Source: an uncultured Clostridia bacterium (GTDB taxonomy: Bacteria > Bacillota > Clostridia > Oscillospirales > Butyricicoccaceae). From it: 64,000 bases of DNA. Below, piece by piece: positions 42,049-49,870 of this stretch. The notes beneath the pieces are model-generated. The model saw only the letters and a list, made by a program, of their open reading frames with translations, made no database searches and was not told the origin of the DNA. The number at the start of each line of letters is the position of its first letter. Positions within the stretch are counted from its first letter, which is position 1. The stretch covers positions 1-64,000 of the forward strand of contig CALWAP010000003.1 of assembly GCA_944375715.1 (NCBI GenBank), in the 5' to 3' direction. The translations under genes and the position numbers were made by a program.

Positions 42049-43233
42049 ATGAATAAATATCTTGAAAGGGCGTTTGAGCTCAAGGACGAAATGGTGGAAA
42101 ACCGCCGCCATTTCCACATGTACCCCGAGCTTCAGAACAACCTGCCCGAAACGGTAAAATACGTCAGATCCCAGCTGGAGGCCATGGGCTATGAGGTCCA
42201 GGAGATATGCAAGTGCGGCCTTGTGGCATTGGCCGGCGGCAAAAAGCCCGGCAAGTGCATACTGATAAGGGGCGATATGGACGCCCTGCCCATGCCCGAG
42301 GACACGGGCCTTCCCTTCTCCTCGAAAAACGACGGCGCCATGCACGCCTGCGGCCACGATTTCCACATGTCGATGCTTCTGGCCGCGGCCAAGATGCTCA
42401 AGGAGCATGAGGACGAGATAGAGGGCACCGTCAAGATCTGCTTCCAGCCCAACGAGGAGACCTTCGGCGGGGCCAAGGATATGATCGACGCCGGCGTCAT
42501 GGAAAACCCCCATGTCGATGTGGCCTTCGCCATCCATGTAGGGCCTATGGCCGACATAGGCACATTGGACTTCGGCAAGGGGCTGACCATGGGCTCGGCC
42601 GACGGCTTTGAAATCGTCGTAAACGGCAAGGGCTGCCACGGCGCGGCCCCCCACAGGGGCATTTCCCCCATCAATATAGGCGTACATATCTACCTTGCCC
42701 TGCAGGAGCTTCTGTCAAGGGAGGTAGACCCCGCCGAGCAGTGCACCATGACATTGGGCTCCATGCTCTTCGGCGACGGCGCCACCAATGTCATCCCCTC
42801 CGAGGGCAGGCTTCTGGGCACGATGCGCGGCTTTAACGACGAGCTTATCCAGCACCTGAGAAAGCGCGTCGAGGAGGTAAGCGACCTGACGGCCAAGGCC
42901 TACGGCGGCAGCGCGCATGTAAATTGGCTCTTCTCCTCCCCCGCCATGTACTGCGACCCCGAGTTCACAGATGATGTCGTAAGGTATGCCACCGATGTGG
43001 TCGGCGCCGAGCGCATGATACCCAAAAAGGCCCGCGCCACCGGCTCTGAGGACTTCGCGTATTTCGGAAGGCTGGTCCCCAGCCAGATATTCTGGCTCGG
43101 CGCCGGCGTTGACGACCATTCAAAGCGCATTTCCAACCACAACCCCAGGGTCCTTTTCAGCGAGGAAGCCCTGCCCTATGGTGCGGCTGTTTACGTTCAG
43201 TGCGCCATCGAGTGGCTTAAGGAACACAAGTAA
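42049..43233 (+). CDS. M20 family metallohydrolase (amidohydrolase/aminoacylase type)
   Basis: 394 residues of the M20D branch (IAA-amino acid hydrolase, hippurate hydrolase, N-acetyl-diaminopimelate deacetylase relatives). Metal residues: RGDMDALPM near 84, HACGHDFHM near 104 and QPNEETFGGAKDM near 135 with the general-base Glu pair; the last His is in NHNPRVLFSEEAL near the C-terminus. It probably removes acyl groups from amino acids or opens dipeptide-like amides. Strong GGAGG site before the ATG. Confidence 0.88.
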   Translation: MNKYLERAFELKDEMVENRRHFHMYPELQNNLPETVKYVRSQLEAMGYEVQEICKCGLVALAGGKKPGKCILIRGDMDALPMPEDTGLPFSSKNDGAMHACGHDFHMSMLLAAAKMLKEHEDEIEGTVKICFQPNEETFGGAKDMIDAGVMENPHVDVAFAIHVGPMADIGTLDFGKGLTMGSADGFEIVVNGKGCHGAAPHRGISPINIGVHIYLALQELLSREVDPAEQCTMTLGSMLFGDGATNVIPSEGRLLGTMRGFNDELIQHLRKRVEEVSDLTAKAYGGSAHVNWLFSSPAMYCDPEFTDDVVRYATDVVGAERMIPKKARATGSEDFAYFGRLVPSQIFWLGAGVDDHSKRISNHNPRVLFSEEALPYGAAVYVQCAIEWLKEHK

Positions 43234-43265
43234 AAATCCTTCCCGCCCTGCGTGAGGAAGATACG

Positions 43266-43288
43266 GGGCGGGAGGATACCTCCCGCCC
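43266..43288. repeat. Hairpin between two peptidase genes
   Basis: GGGCGGGAGG and CCTCCCGCCC form a perfect stem with loop ATA. No T-run follows, so it may stabilise mRNA ends instead of terminating. Confidence 0.5.
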
Positions 43289-43313
43289 TCATTATATAAC
43301 CGAGGTGAAAAAA

Positions 43314-44657
43314 ATGAAGGAAAAGAACGATCTTTACATCGAGCACCTTAAAGGAATGGTCCAGATCCCGACTGTCTCCAGCGCCGACCCCGACAAGACG
43401 AGGGTAGACGACTTCAAGGCATTGCACGCCTATCTGGAAAAGGCATATCCCCTGGTCCACCAGCACCTTGAAAAGGAGGTCTGGGGCAAGGCGGCTTTGG
43501 TCTTCCATTGGAAGGGCACCGGCAAGTCCAAGAACCTGCCTTTGCTGCTTATTGCCCATCAGGACGTCGTGCCCGAGGGCGACCACGCCATGTGGAAGTA
43601 TCCCCCCTTCTCCGGCCATGTGGACGAAGAAGGCATCATGTGGGGACGCGGCACCACCGACTGCAAATGCCATATCCAGGCCGAGCTTGACGCTGTCGAG
43701 CAGCTTCTTTCAGAGGGCTTCACCCCTTCCTGCGACATATACCTTGCCTTTGGCTATAACGAGGAAATAATGGGCGGCCCCGGCGCTGCCTGCCAGATAG
43801 TGGCCGACGAGTTTAAGGCAAGGGGCATTCAGTTCGGCATGGTCATCGACGAAGGCCCCGGCGTATCCATGGTCGACGGCGTGCCTGTCGCCATCATCCG
43901 CACCTGCGAAAAGGGCTATGCCGACCACGAGTTCTATGTGGATGACAAGGGCGGCCACGCTGCCATGCCCCCCGAGCACAACGCTCTGGGCAAGCTGGGC
44001 GAGGCTATGTGGACCCTGGAAGAAAACCCCATGCCCTTAAAGCTCTGCGCCCCCGTTATCGAGATGATGAAGGCCCAGGCCGATTCTACCCCCGGCCGCC
44101 TTGGCGAGCTTTACCGCGATCCCGAGGCAAATTGGGAAGAGCTTAAAGAGCTGTGCGCCAAGACGCCCTCCCTCAACACCTATGTCCGCACGACTACTAC
44201 CCCGACCATGGCCAAGGGCAGCGACCAGGCCAATATCCTGCCTGAGCACGCTTCCATCGTGACCAACAGCCGCCTGCTGCCCGGCGATACATTGGATGAC
44301 CTGATGGCCCACTTCAAGGCCGTCCTGCCCGATTATGTCGGCGTAAGGCTCATCAAGGGCCACAACGCCCCCAAGATCTCTTCGACCGAAAGCGTCGGTT
44401 ACCGCCTTATCTGCAAGATAACCGAGGACTTAAACCCCGGTGTCAAGTTTGTTCCCGCCATGGTCTACGGCGGCACCGACTCCCGCTATTACTGCGACCT
44501 GACCCCCACCGACAGCGTTTACCGCTATGGCGGCGGCATCCAGAGCCCCCGCTCGGGCGGCGCCCATGCCGTCAATGAGCATATCGACGCCACCACCCTT
44601 TACGGCGAGGTCGAGTTCTTTGTAAGGGTCTGCCGTGAGTACGGCGACGCCGAATAA
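43314..44657 (+). CDS. M20 family peptidase, tandem copy 1
   Basis: 447 residues, resembling the CPS1/PM20D1 carboxypeptidase branch. Zinc ligands: LIAHQDVVPEG near 75 (His), GRGTTDCK near 110 (Asp), FGYNEEIMGGPGA near 145 (Glu pair), FGMVIDEG near 175 and the final His in GGAHAVNEHID near 430. No signal peptide. The ATG at 43314 follows GAGGTG; the GTG at 43305 lies in that site. The neighbour downstream is nearly the same protein. Confidence 0.88.
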   Translation: MKEKNDLYIEHLKGMVQIPTVSSADPDKTRVDDFKALHAYLEKAYPLVHQHLEKEVWGKAALVFHWKGTGKSKNLPLLLIAHQDVVPEGDHAMWKYPPFSGHVDEEGIMWGRGTTDCKCHIQAELDAVEQLLSEGFTPSCDIYLAFGYNEEIMGGPGAACQIVADEFKARGIQFGMVIDEGPGVSMVDGVPVAIIRTCEKGYADHEFYVDDKGGHAAMPPEHNALGKLGEAMWTLEENPMPLKLCAPVIEMMKAQADSTPGRLGELYRDPEANWEELKELCAKTPSLNTYVRTTTTPTMAKGSDQANILPEHASIVTNSRLLPGDTLDDLMAHFKAVLPDYVGVRLIKGHNAPKISSTESVGYRLICKITEDLNPGVKFVPAMVYGGTDSRYYCDLTPTDSVYRYGGGIQSPRSGGAHAVNEHIDATTLYGEVEFFVRVCREYGDAE

Positions 44658-44687
44658 TGCGCTTAATAAATAAACGAGGTGAATAAA

Positions 44688-46031
44688 ATGAAGTACGACA
44701 ACAAGCTCTTTGCCGAGCACCTTCAGGGAATGGTAAAGATCCCCACGGTCTCCAGCGCCGATCCCGAAAAGACAAGGGTCGATGATTTCAAGGCCCTGCA
44801 CGCCTATCTGGAAACGGCTTATCCCCTTATCCACAAGCATCTTACAAAGGAAGTCATAGGCAAGGCAGCCCTGCTTTTCCATTGGAAGGGCACCGGCAAG
44901 TCCAAAAACCTGCCTCTGCTTCTGATGGCCCATCAGGATGTCGTTCCCGAAGGCGACCTTTCGGCCTGGAAGTATCCCCCCTTTGAGGGACATATCGACG
45001 AGGAAGGCATACTCTGGGGCCGCGGCACCACCGACTGCAAGAATGTCATGCAGGCCGAGCTGGACGCCGTTGAAATGCTGCTGGCAGAGGGCTATACCCC
45101 CGACTGCGACATTTACCTTGCCTTTGGCTATAACGAGGAAATAATGGGCGGCCCCGGCGCCGCCTGCCAGATAATCACCGACGAGCTTAAAAACAGGGGC
45201 ATTCAGTTCGGCATGGTCATCGACGAGGGCGCCGGCGTTTCGGAGAAAAACGGCGTACCCGTGGCCACAATATGCACCTGCGAAAAGGGCTATGCCGACC
45301 ACGAGTTCTATGTCGACGACAAGGGCGGCCACGCTGCCATGCCCCCCGAGCACAACGCCCTGGGCAAGCTGGGCCACGCCATGTGGGTTTTGGAGGAAAA
45401 CCCCATGCCCCTCAAGCTGTGCCAGCCTGTTATCGACATGATGAAGGCCCAGGCCGAGTTTACCGAGGGCCGCCTGGGCGAGCTTTTTAAAGACCCAGAG
45501 GCCAATTGGGACGAGCTGAAGGAGATATGCGCCAAGACCCCCTCCCTCAACACCCTTGTCCGCACGACGACCACCCCGACCATGGCCAAGGGCAGCGACC
45601 AGGCCAATATCCTGCCTGAGCACGCTTCGATAATCACCAACAGCCGCCTGCTGCCCGGCGACACCTTAGAGGACCTGATGGCCCACTTCAAGGCCGTCCT
45701 GCCCGATTATGTCGGCGTAAGGCTTGTCAAGGGCCACAACGCCCCCACCATTTCGGTTACCGACAGCGTCGGCTACCGCCTGCTGTGCAAGATAACCGAG
45801 GATATGCACCCCGGCGTCAAGTTCGTGCCCACCATGGTATTCGGCGGCACCGACTCCCGCTATTACTGCGACCTGACCCCGACCAAGAGCGTCTACCGCT
45901 ATTCGGCCGGTACGGCTTCCCCCCGTTCGGGCGGCGCCCATCAGGTCAACGAGCATATCGACACCGCCACCCTTGCAAGCGCCGTCGAGTTCTTCGTAAG
46001 GCTCTGCCAGGAATACGGAGCTGCCGAATAA
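44688..46031 (+). CDS. M20 family peptidase, tandem copy 2
   Basis: 447 residues, same length as copy 1 with no gaps needed over almost the whole chain; all zinc ligands are kept. Substitutions cluster near residues 36-60, 90-110 and in the loop around 410-420 (VYRYSAGTASPRSGG). Long identical DNA stretches suggest recent duplication or gene conversion. The 30-base gap and the GAGGTG site mirror copy 1, so the pair is one operon. Confidence 0.88.
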   Translation: MKYDNKLFAEHLQGMVKIPTVSSADPEKTRVDDFKALHAYLETAYPLIHKHLTKEVIGKAALLFHWKGTGKSKNLPLLLMAHQDVVPEGDLSAWKYPPFEGHIDEEGILWGRGTTDCKNVMQAELDAVEMLLAEGYTPDCDIYLAFGYNEEIMGGPGAACQIITDELKNRGIQFGMVIDEGAGVSEKNGVPVATICTCEKGYADHEFYVDDKGGHAAMPPEHNALGKLGHAMWVLEENPMPLKLCQPVIDMMKAQAEFTEGRLGELFKDPEANWDELKEICAKTPSLNTLVRTTTTPTMAKGSDQANILPEHASIITNSRLLPGDTLEDLMAHFKAVLPDYVGVRLVKGHNAPTISVTDSVGYRLLCKITEDMHPGVKFVPTMVFGGTDSRYYCDLTPTKSVYRYSAGTASPRSGGAHQVNEHIDTATLASAVEFFVRLCQEYGAAE

Positions 46032-46051
46032 TAAACCTGTTTCTACATAAA

Positions 46052-46110
46052 AAAGCCCCCTAAAGGGAGACACTTCGTAAGGAAGTTGTCTCCCTTTGGC
46101 TTTTGTAGTC
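46052..46110. repeat. Nested hairpin repeat at the left edge of island B
   Basis: AAAGGGAGACACTTC-GTAA-GGAAGTTGTCTCCCTTT (46072-46097) is nested inside AAAAAGCC (46050) and GGCTTTT (46098), so it can end peptidase transcripts. Its GTAAGGAAG core is shared with the hairpin at island A. The last bases, CTTTTGTAGTC (46100-46110), recur at 49821-49831 at the far side of island B. Confidence 0.6.
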
Positions 46111-46164
46111 AGCCAGAATGATTGAATTGTAAGGATAATTCAATTCATAACGGAGGATTACACA

Positions 46165-46464
46165 ATGGCAAACTTTATTGAAGAATTTTAATACGGAAAC
46201 ATCGAGCCGCAAGCGAGAAGCACAAAACAAAATAAGGCTGTTCAAAAACAAATGAAAATCCTGATGACGAATGAAGATTTTTTGACAACAGCGCTATCTG
46301 ATAAAAACAAAAAGCAATTTCTCGACTATGTAAACGCTTGGAGCATTGTTAACGGAGAATCTAATTTAGACAGTTTTATTATGGGATTTCGCTTAGGAGC
46401 TAAATTTATGCTTGATACTTTCGTCACTTCCGAAACCCCTTTTGAAGATTTATTGAGGGAGTGA
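46165..46464 (+). pseudogene. DUF6809-type gene interrupted by a nonsense codon
   Basis: From the ATG at 46165 (with CGGAGG upstream) the frame reads MANFIEEF, then TAA at 46189-46191, then continues without shift: YGNIEPQARSTKQ through to NLDSFIMGFRLGAKFMLDTF and a true stop at 46464. The whole matches the small DUF6809 proteins of Clostridial mobile elements, which normally have Tyr-Tyr-Gly-Asn at that place, so one base change (TAT to TAA) is the simplest explanation. The 70 codons after the internal ATG at 46252 could be made as a shortened form, but no ribosome-binding site supports it. Confidence 0.75.
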
Positions 46465-46469
46465 CAGTG

Positions 46470-46652
46470 ATGAAAGAAAAATATAACATAGTGCTTAATG
46501 AATACGAGCGTAAAATTATTATTAACAGCCTGAATGAATTAAGAAACCGTTTGATTGCCAACGGAAGATACACCGACGCAGTTGACGAACTTTTGCTTAA
46601 AATCATAAACGCAAAGAAAAAGAAGTTCAAAGTGATCTGTAAGGAGGCGTGA
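46470..46652 (+). CDS. Small mobile-element-associated protein
   Basis: 60 residues, highly charged and helical (KYNIVLNEYERKIIINSLNE, then LLLKIINAKKKKFKVI). Small proteins of this sort are passengers of Clostridial conjugative or mobilisable elements next to DUF6809 and tnpV; function unknown. The ATG at 46470 follows GAGGGAG; the GTG at 46461 is inside that site. Confidence 0.65.
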   Translation: MKEKYNIVLNEYERKIIINSLNELRNRLIANGRYTDAVDELLLKIINAKKKKFKVICKEA

Positions 46653-46654
46653 TT

Positions 46655-47125
46655 ATGCAAAAGAATATTTATAACGAACAAATAGGTATCAGCTATACAT
46701 TACAAGGCGATTATTATCTTCCTGACCTTACATTACCGTCCGAGAAAGGAAAACACATTGGTATATGGGGGCAGCGTCACGTAAGGTATCTTAAAGGACA
46801 TCATAAAGTGCGATATATTAACCTGCTGACAAGCGGCAAACTGAACAGTTACCTTGCTGATATTGATGAGCAGGCAGAGGAACTGTTTTTTCGGTTGGTA
46901 AAACAATTCGCCGAAAAAGAAAATGTTGCGGAAAAGCTCAAAGCGAAAGATACTATGCAATGGGTGCAAAAGATGAATAATATCCGCATCAGAGCCACAG
47001 AAATCGTAAGTAATGATATAAATTTACACCTAAATGACAGTGGCGGTAGGGAGATTAAAAATCTCTCTACCGCCGTTATTTTAATCATCATCTTCATCGT
47101 TAGACCAACCGGATATAATATGTAG
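46655..47125 (+). CDS. tnpV: TnpV-like transposon protein with altered C-terminus
   Basis: Residues 1-120 are a good TnpV: YTLQGDYYLPDLTLPSE, IGIWGQRHVRYLKGHHKVRY, LLTSGKLNSYLADIDEQAEE and WVQKMNNIRIRATEIVSNDI. TnpV proteins normally stop about there. Here the frame runs on for another 35 codons through the terminator hairpin and antisense to the end of the acidic gene, giving a non-homologous tail. The junction shows where two DNA modules meet. Start ATG 46655 with AAGGAGG. TnpV is an accessory gene of Tn4451-like elements and no transposase or recombinase is present nearby. Confidence 0.8.
   Translation: MQKNIYNEQIGISYTLQGDYYLPDLTLPSEKGKHIGIWGQRHVRYLKGHHKVRYINLLTSGKLNSYLADIDEQAEELFFRLVKQFAEKENVAEKLKAKDTMQWVQKMNNIRIRATEIVSNDINLHLNDSGGREIKNLSTAVILIIIFIVRPTGYNM
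47042..47082. terminator. Bidirectional terminator between the two halves of island B
   Basis: GGCGGTAGGGAGATT pairs over 15 bases with AATCTCTCTACCGCC around three A. T-rich sequence follows on the plus strand. Confidence 0.8.
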
Positions 47126-47260
47126 TTCGCCTGAATCCATATCCATTGCCATATTATCGCTCATTCTCATCAATAAATCTCCGTCAGAATCTATTGCCAT
47201 ATTGTCAGAGATAGAATGAGTAAAATCACTGTCCTCGAAATCAAAAAAATGCTTACCCAT
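47081..47260 (-). CDS. Very acidic mini-protein with a tandem repeat
   Basis: 59 residues, starting MGKHFFDFEDSDFTHS. Two similar units follow: SDNMAIDSDGDLLMR and SDNMAMDMDSGELHI, then GWSNDEDDD. Asp and Glu make up about a third of the chain with few basic residues, so the charge is strongly negative. ATG at 47260 with GAGGTG. A homologous C-terminal piece is fused behind the nucleotidyltransferase of island A. A DNA-mimic or metal-binding role would fit the charge but is only a thought. Confidence 0.65.
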   Translation of the reverse strand: MGKHFFDFEDSDFTHSISDNMAIDSDGDLLMRMSDNMAMDMDSGELHIISGWSNDEDDD

Positions 47261-47280
47261 ATAGCACCTCACTTGAAAAA

Positions 47281-47961
47281 TCAATAATCATATTTGTTTA
47301 TTTCTAAAACTCTGAAGGTTGCATTTTTGAATTGATTTAATTTTTCTTGATCTACGTATTCAAAGGCTTTCAAATATATCTCTTGTCCAGCGCCTAATCT
47401 ATCAGCGTAAATCATATCTGTTTCAATTCTTGTACCGTTTGCATTTACTGCTTCAATTGTTATGTAATAAGTGCATTGTTTTTCAGATTTGTTTTTTACT
47501 GTAATATCAAGAGATGTTTCGGAGAAGTAGCCATTATTAGTCACTTTGAATTCCCCAAAAGAAACATCAACATATTTTTCTAAAATTTCATCTGTCGTTT
47601 CTTCTTTAAACACATCACCAATTGCAGGTATATTAGATTCAATATCATCTGATATGTTACTAAAAGTCGAAGCAGCAAAAACGGTATACAAAATTACAAG
47701 AATAATAGATAAAACGATTTTTGTTATAAAGCCAATTAAAGCGCCTTTACCTGCTGACTTGGCTCGTTTAGGTTTCTTTCCTTCGTATATAAGAAAGAGG
47801 ATTAAACCAACAATCGGAACAAAAAATCCCAAAATAGCAAACCCAAAACTTGAACTATCTTCAGAAACATTTGCATTGAACTTATTATCAAGCCGTGCCC
47901 CGCAGTTATTACAATATGATGAAGTATCATCTACAATTCTACCACAATTTTTACAATACAT
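47281..47961 (-). CDS. Zinc-ribbon membrane protein with extracytoplasmic domain
   Basis: 226 residues: an N-terminal zinc ribbon (C3-x2-C6 and C17-x2-C20), two membrane helices at about 40-58 and 75-98 separated by a Lys-rich loop (GKKPKRAKSAGKG), then an extracytoplasmic C-terminal domain (about 125-226) with TNNGYFSETSLDITVKNKSE, like the FxLYD beta domains. I chose the ATG at 47961 (GGAGGA nine bases upstream). It begins 22 bases after the nucleotidyltransferase stop and is followed by the acidic mini-protein. Role unknown; a membrane-acting partner of the nucleotidyltransferase is a hypothesis. Confidence 0.7.
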   Translation of the reverse strand: MYCKNCGRIVDDTSSYCNNCGARLDNKFNANVSEDSSSFGFAILGFFVPIVGLILFLIYEGKKPKRAKSAGKGALIGFITKIVLSIILVILYTVFAASTFSNISDDIESNIPAIGDVFKEETTDEILEKYVDVSFGEFKVTNNGYFSETSLDITVKNKSEKQCTYYITIEAVNANGTRIETDMIYADRLGAGQEIYLKAFEYVDQEKLNQFKNATFRVLEINKYDY

Positions 47962-47983
47962 AAAAACGTATCCTCCGCTTTTG

Positions 47984-48622
47984 CTATCGATAATACCCGT
48001 TTTGCTGACAGACTTGATGAATTGTTTCAGCAAAAATTGATCTGGATTTTTTATTTTTGTCGGTATTACAATTTTTCTTTTCAATATATGTCTCTCGAAC
48101 TTCTGCCCATAAAGAATTATCTTTACAAAATTCTATTTTTCCTCGCAGAAGGCAAAACCCATCTGATTGCTCCGCCCAATAGTATGAATTTGATTTTTTG
48201 TTAAAACGGATATACTCCTGCTGATTTTCACCGTAATTGTTTACAACGGCAAAATCACAACTATACAATATTTGAGAATTTTTTCTATCTTTGACTTTAA
48301 TGGTGAACACTCGTGTACTGTCCTCGCAAAAATCATAACTATATTTGTATGCATATTTGTTAAATGCTTTCATAAGTATCTGCTTGATTTCTTTAGCAGA
48401 ATATTCTTCGTCATCGTCATTAACCATAATATTCACATCAAAATCAAACCCGATATTGCTTTTCACATCGCAGGTTACCATATTTCGCTTTACACTACCG
48501 ATAAATTCGTATTGAAATGTAAAATAGTTTCTAATTTCGTCTTGTACCAGCCCAATCAATTCTATCACTTGATTTTTTAGCGGTGCAATTTCACTTTTCG
48601 AGATATATTGAAAATAATACAT
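47984..48622 (-). CDS. Nucleotidyltransferase-fold protein, island B copy
   Basis: 212 residues. The pattern of a polymerase-beta-type nucleotidyltransferase is intact: G42-S43-x-KRNM, D60-F-D62 in GFDFDVNI, and third acid D123 in YSCDFAVV. With the ATG at 48622 (GGAG at eight bases) every catalytic residue up to D62 has the same number as in the island A copy, which supports this start. About 20 C-terminal residues (SRSIFAETIHQVCQQNGYY) are almost the same in both. I cannot tell whether it makes a cyclic dinucleotide, modifies RNA or acts as a toxin. Confidence 0.72.
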   Translation of the reverse strand: MYYFQYISKSEIAPLKNQVIELIGLVQDEIRNYFTFQYEFIGSVKRNMVTCDVKSNIGFDFDVNIMVNDDDEEYSAKEIKQILMKAFNKYAYKYSYDFCEDSTRVFTIKVKDRKNSQILYSCDFAVVNNYGENQQEYIRFNKKSNSYYWAEQSDGFCLLRGKIEFCKDNSLWAEVRETYIEKKNCNTDKNKKSRSIFAETIHQVCQQNGYYR

Positions 48623-48639
48623 ACTTGTCACTCCGTTTC

Positions 48640-49746
48640 CTAGTATATTTTTTTGAACTTTGGCAGTTGTTCTATTAAAGCATTTATTTCCTCATCATTT
48701 ACTTTTATGTCAACATAAACAGCAATATCATCAACATCACAACTAAACCAATCCGTTCGTCCAGAACTTATTACCCCGCCAAGTTCATTACAAATGCAAT
48801 ATGTATCTGCACCAACCTCATTTAAAATTTCTGTATTATGCTTTATTCCGAATTTTAATACATTGATTGCCCTGTGTTTATACTTATCCAAGTGTTCCAA
48901 TGCATATCTTAGACAATTGTTTATTATGGGGTTAATTAAATAATATATAATAGAATTAACCTGCTTTTCTCGCTTAACACGGCTTCCTGCCAACACATAT
49001 TCATATGGTCTTCTTTCAAATATTGAATGAAATAAAGCGTCGTTATCTAAAATTATTTCCAAATATTCACTTCGGCAAAAAATAGTATCATTTGAAGCAT
49101 AGTATCCGTTTGAGAAAAACATATTGTAAGAATCATAAATATCATTGAACAGTGCTGCATCGTTCATACTTGCAACAAGTCTTGCAAACTCAATGCAATT
49201 TTCAAAGTTTATCCAAGTCATGCCAGAGTCTTTCTTGAACTCAAACTGATTATGATACCATTTGAGTTTTATTCCATATTCTTCGTGAAGGTATCTGATA
49301 CCATTAACCGAATGATATTCAACTACATAATCAAGGAATGTTTTCCCAAATTCATCTGTTTGAGTAAGGATTGATTTTCCATCCTTTGTGAGCAAAAGAT
49401 CGAATTCTTCTTTATATAGTTTTGGATCATCAAGGTATGCATAATATCTGAAACCTTTATTAAACGGCACATTATCTTTTTCTGTCGGCAATTTATATGC
49501 ATCTTCATCTAATAATCTTGCCAATGAAACACCAAATATTTTTTCAAGAGGAATAATAAATTCATATTTCAGAGGTCGTTCATCCTTTAACATTTTTGAA
49601 AAATTTGATTTTTCTTTATTTGCAAATTGATATGCATCTTGTCCCTTGATTCCTAATTCGTGTGCAATATTAACCAACAAGTGACTATACATTTTTATCC
49701 CTTTTAATTTCATATAATGGTCAATATTATTTTTCAAATTCCCCAT
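48640..49746 (-). CDS. HTH-domain protein heading the island B module
   Basis: 368 residues. The first 75 form an XRE-like DNA-binding domain (LVNIAHELGIKGQDAYQFAN, then LEKIFGVSLARLLDED). The rest (about 85-368) is a helical, ankyrin-like domain of no family I know (GKTFLDYVVEYHSVNGIRYL; NPIINNCLRYALEHLD). It is the first gene of the minus-strand module and starts 17 bases before the nucleotidyltransferase. The promoter region has a perfect palindrome, which suggests self-control. Confidence 0.65.
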   Translation of the reverse strand: MGNLKNNIDHYMKLKGIKMYSHLLVNIAHELGIKGQDAYQFANKEKSNFSKMLKDERPLKYEFIIPLEKIFGVSLARLLDEDAYKLPTEKDNVPFNKGFRYYAYLDDPKLYKEEFDLLLTKDGKSILTQTDEFGKTFLDYVVEYHSVNGIRYLHEEYGIKLKWYHNQFEFKKDSGMTWINFENCIEFARLVASMNDAALFNDIYDSYNMFFSNGYYASNDTIFCRSEYLEIILDNDALFHSIFERRPYEYVLAGSRVKREKQVNSIIYYLINPIINNCLRYALEHLDKYKHRAINVLKFGIKHNTEILNEVGADTYCICNELGGVISSGRTDWFSCDVDDIAVYVDIKVNDEEINALIEQLPKFKKIY

Positions 49747-49820
49747 AAGGTTGCCTCCATAACTTTTATCTATTTATATTGTACCAGAAACGCACAGAAA
49801 ATAGTAGTCGTTTAAGACAA

Positions 49821-49831
49821 CTTTTGTAGTC
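49821..49831. repeat. 11-base direct repeat, right copy (left copy 46100-46110)
   Basis: CTTTTGTAGTC occurs at both borders of island B, 3.7 kb apart. It could be an insertion-site duplication or attachment core. Confidence 0.4.
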
Positions 49832-49870
49832 TGTTTTGACTTTGATAAAAATTCACGCCCAAAACAATAT

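Noticed and set aside
44430..45623. Long minus-strand frame across the two M20 peptidases
   Set aside because: It spans the tandem duplicates because they share sequence; it is an antisense shadow.
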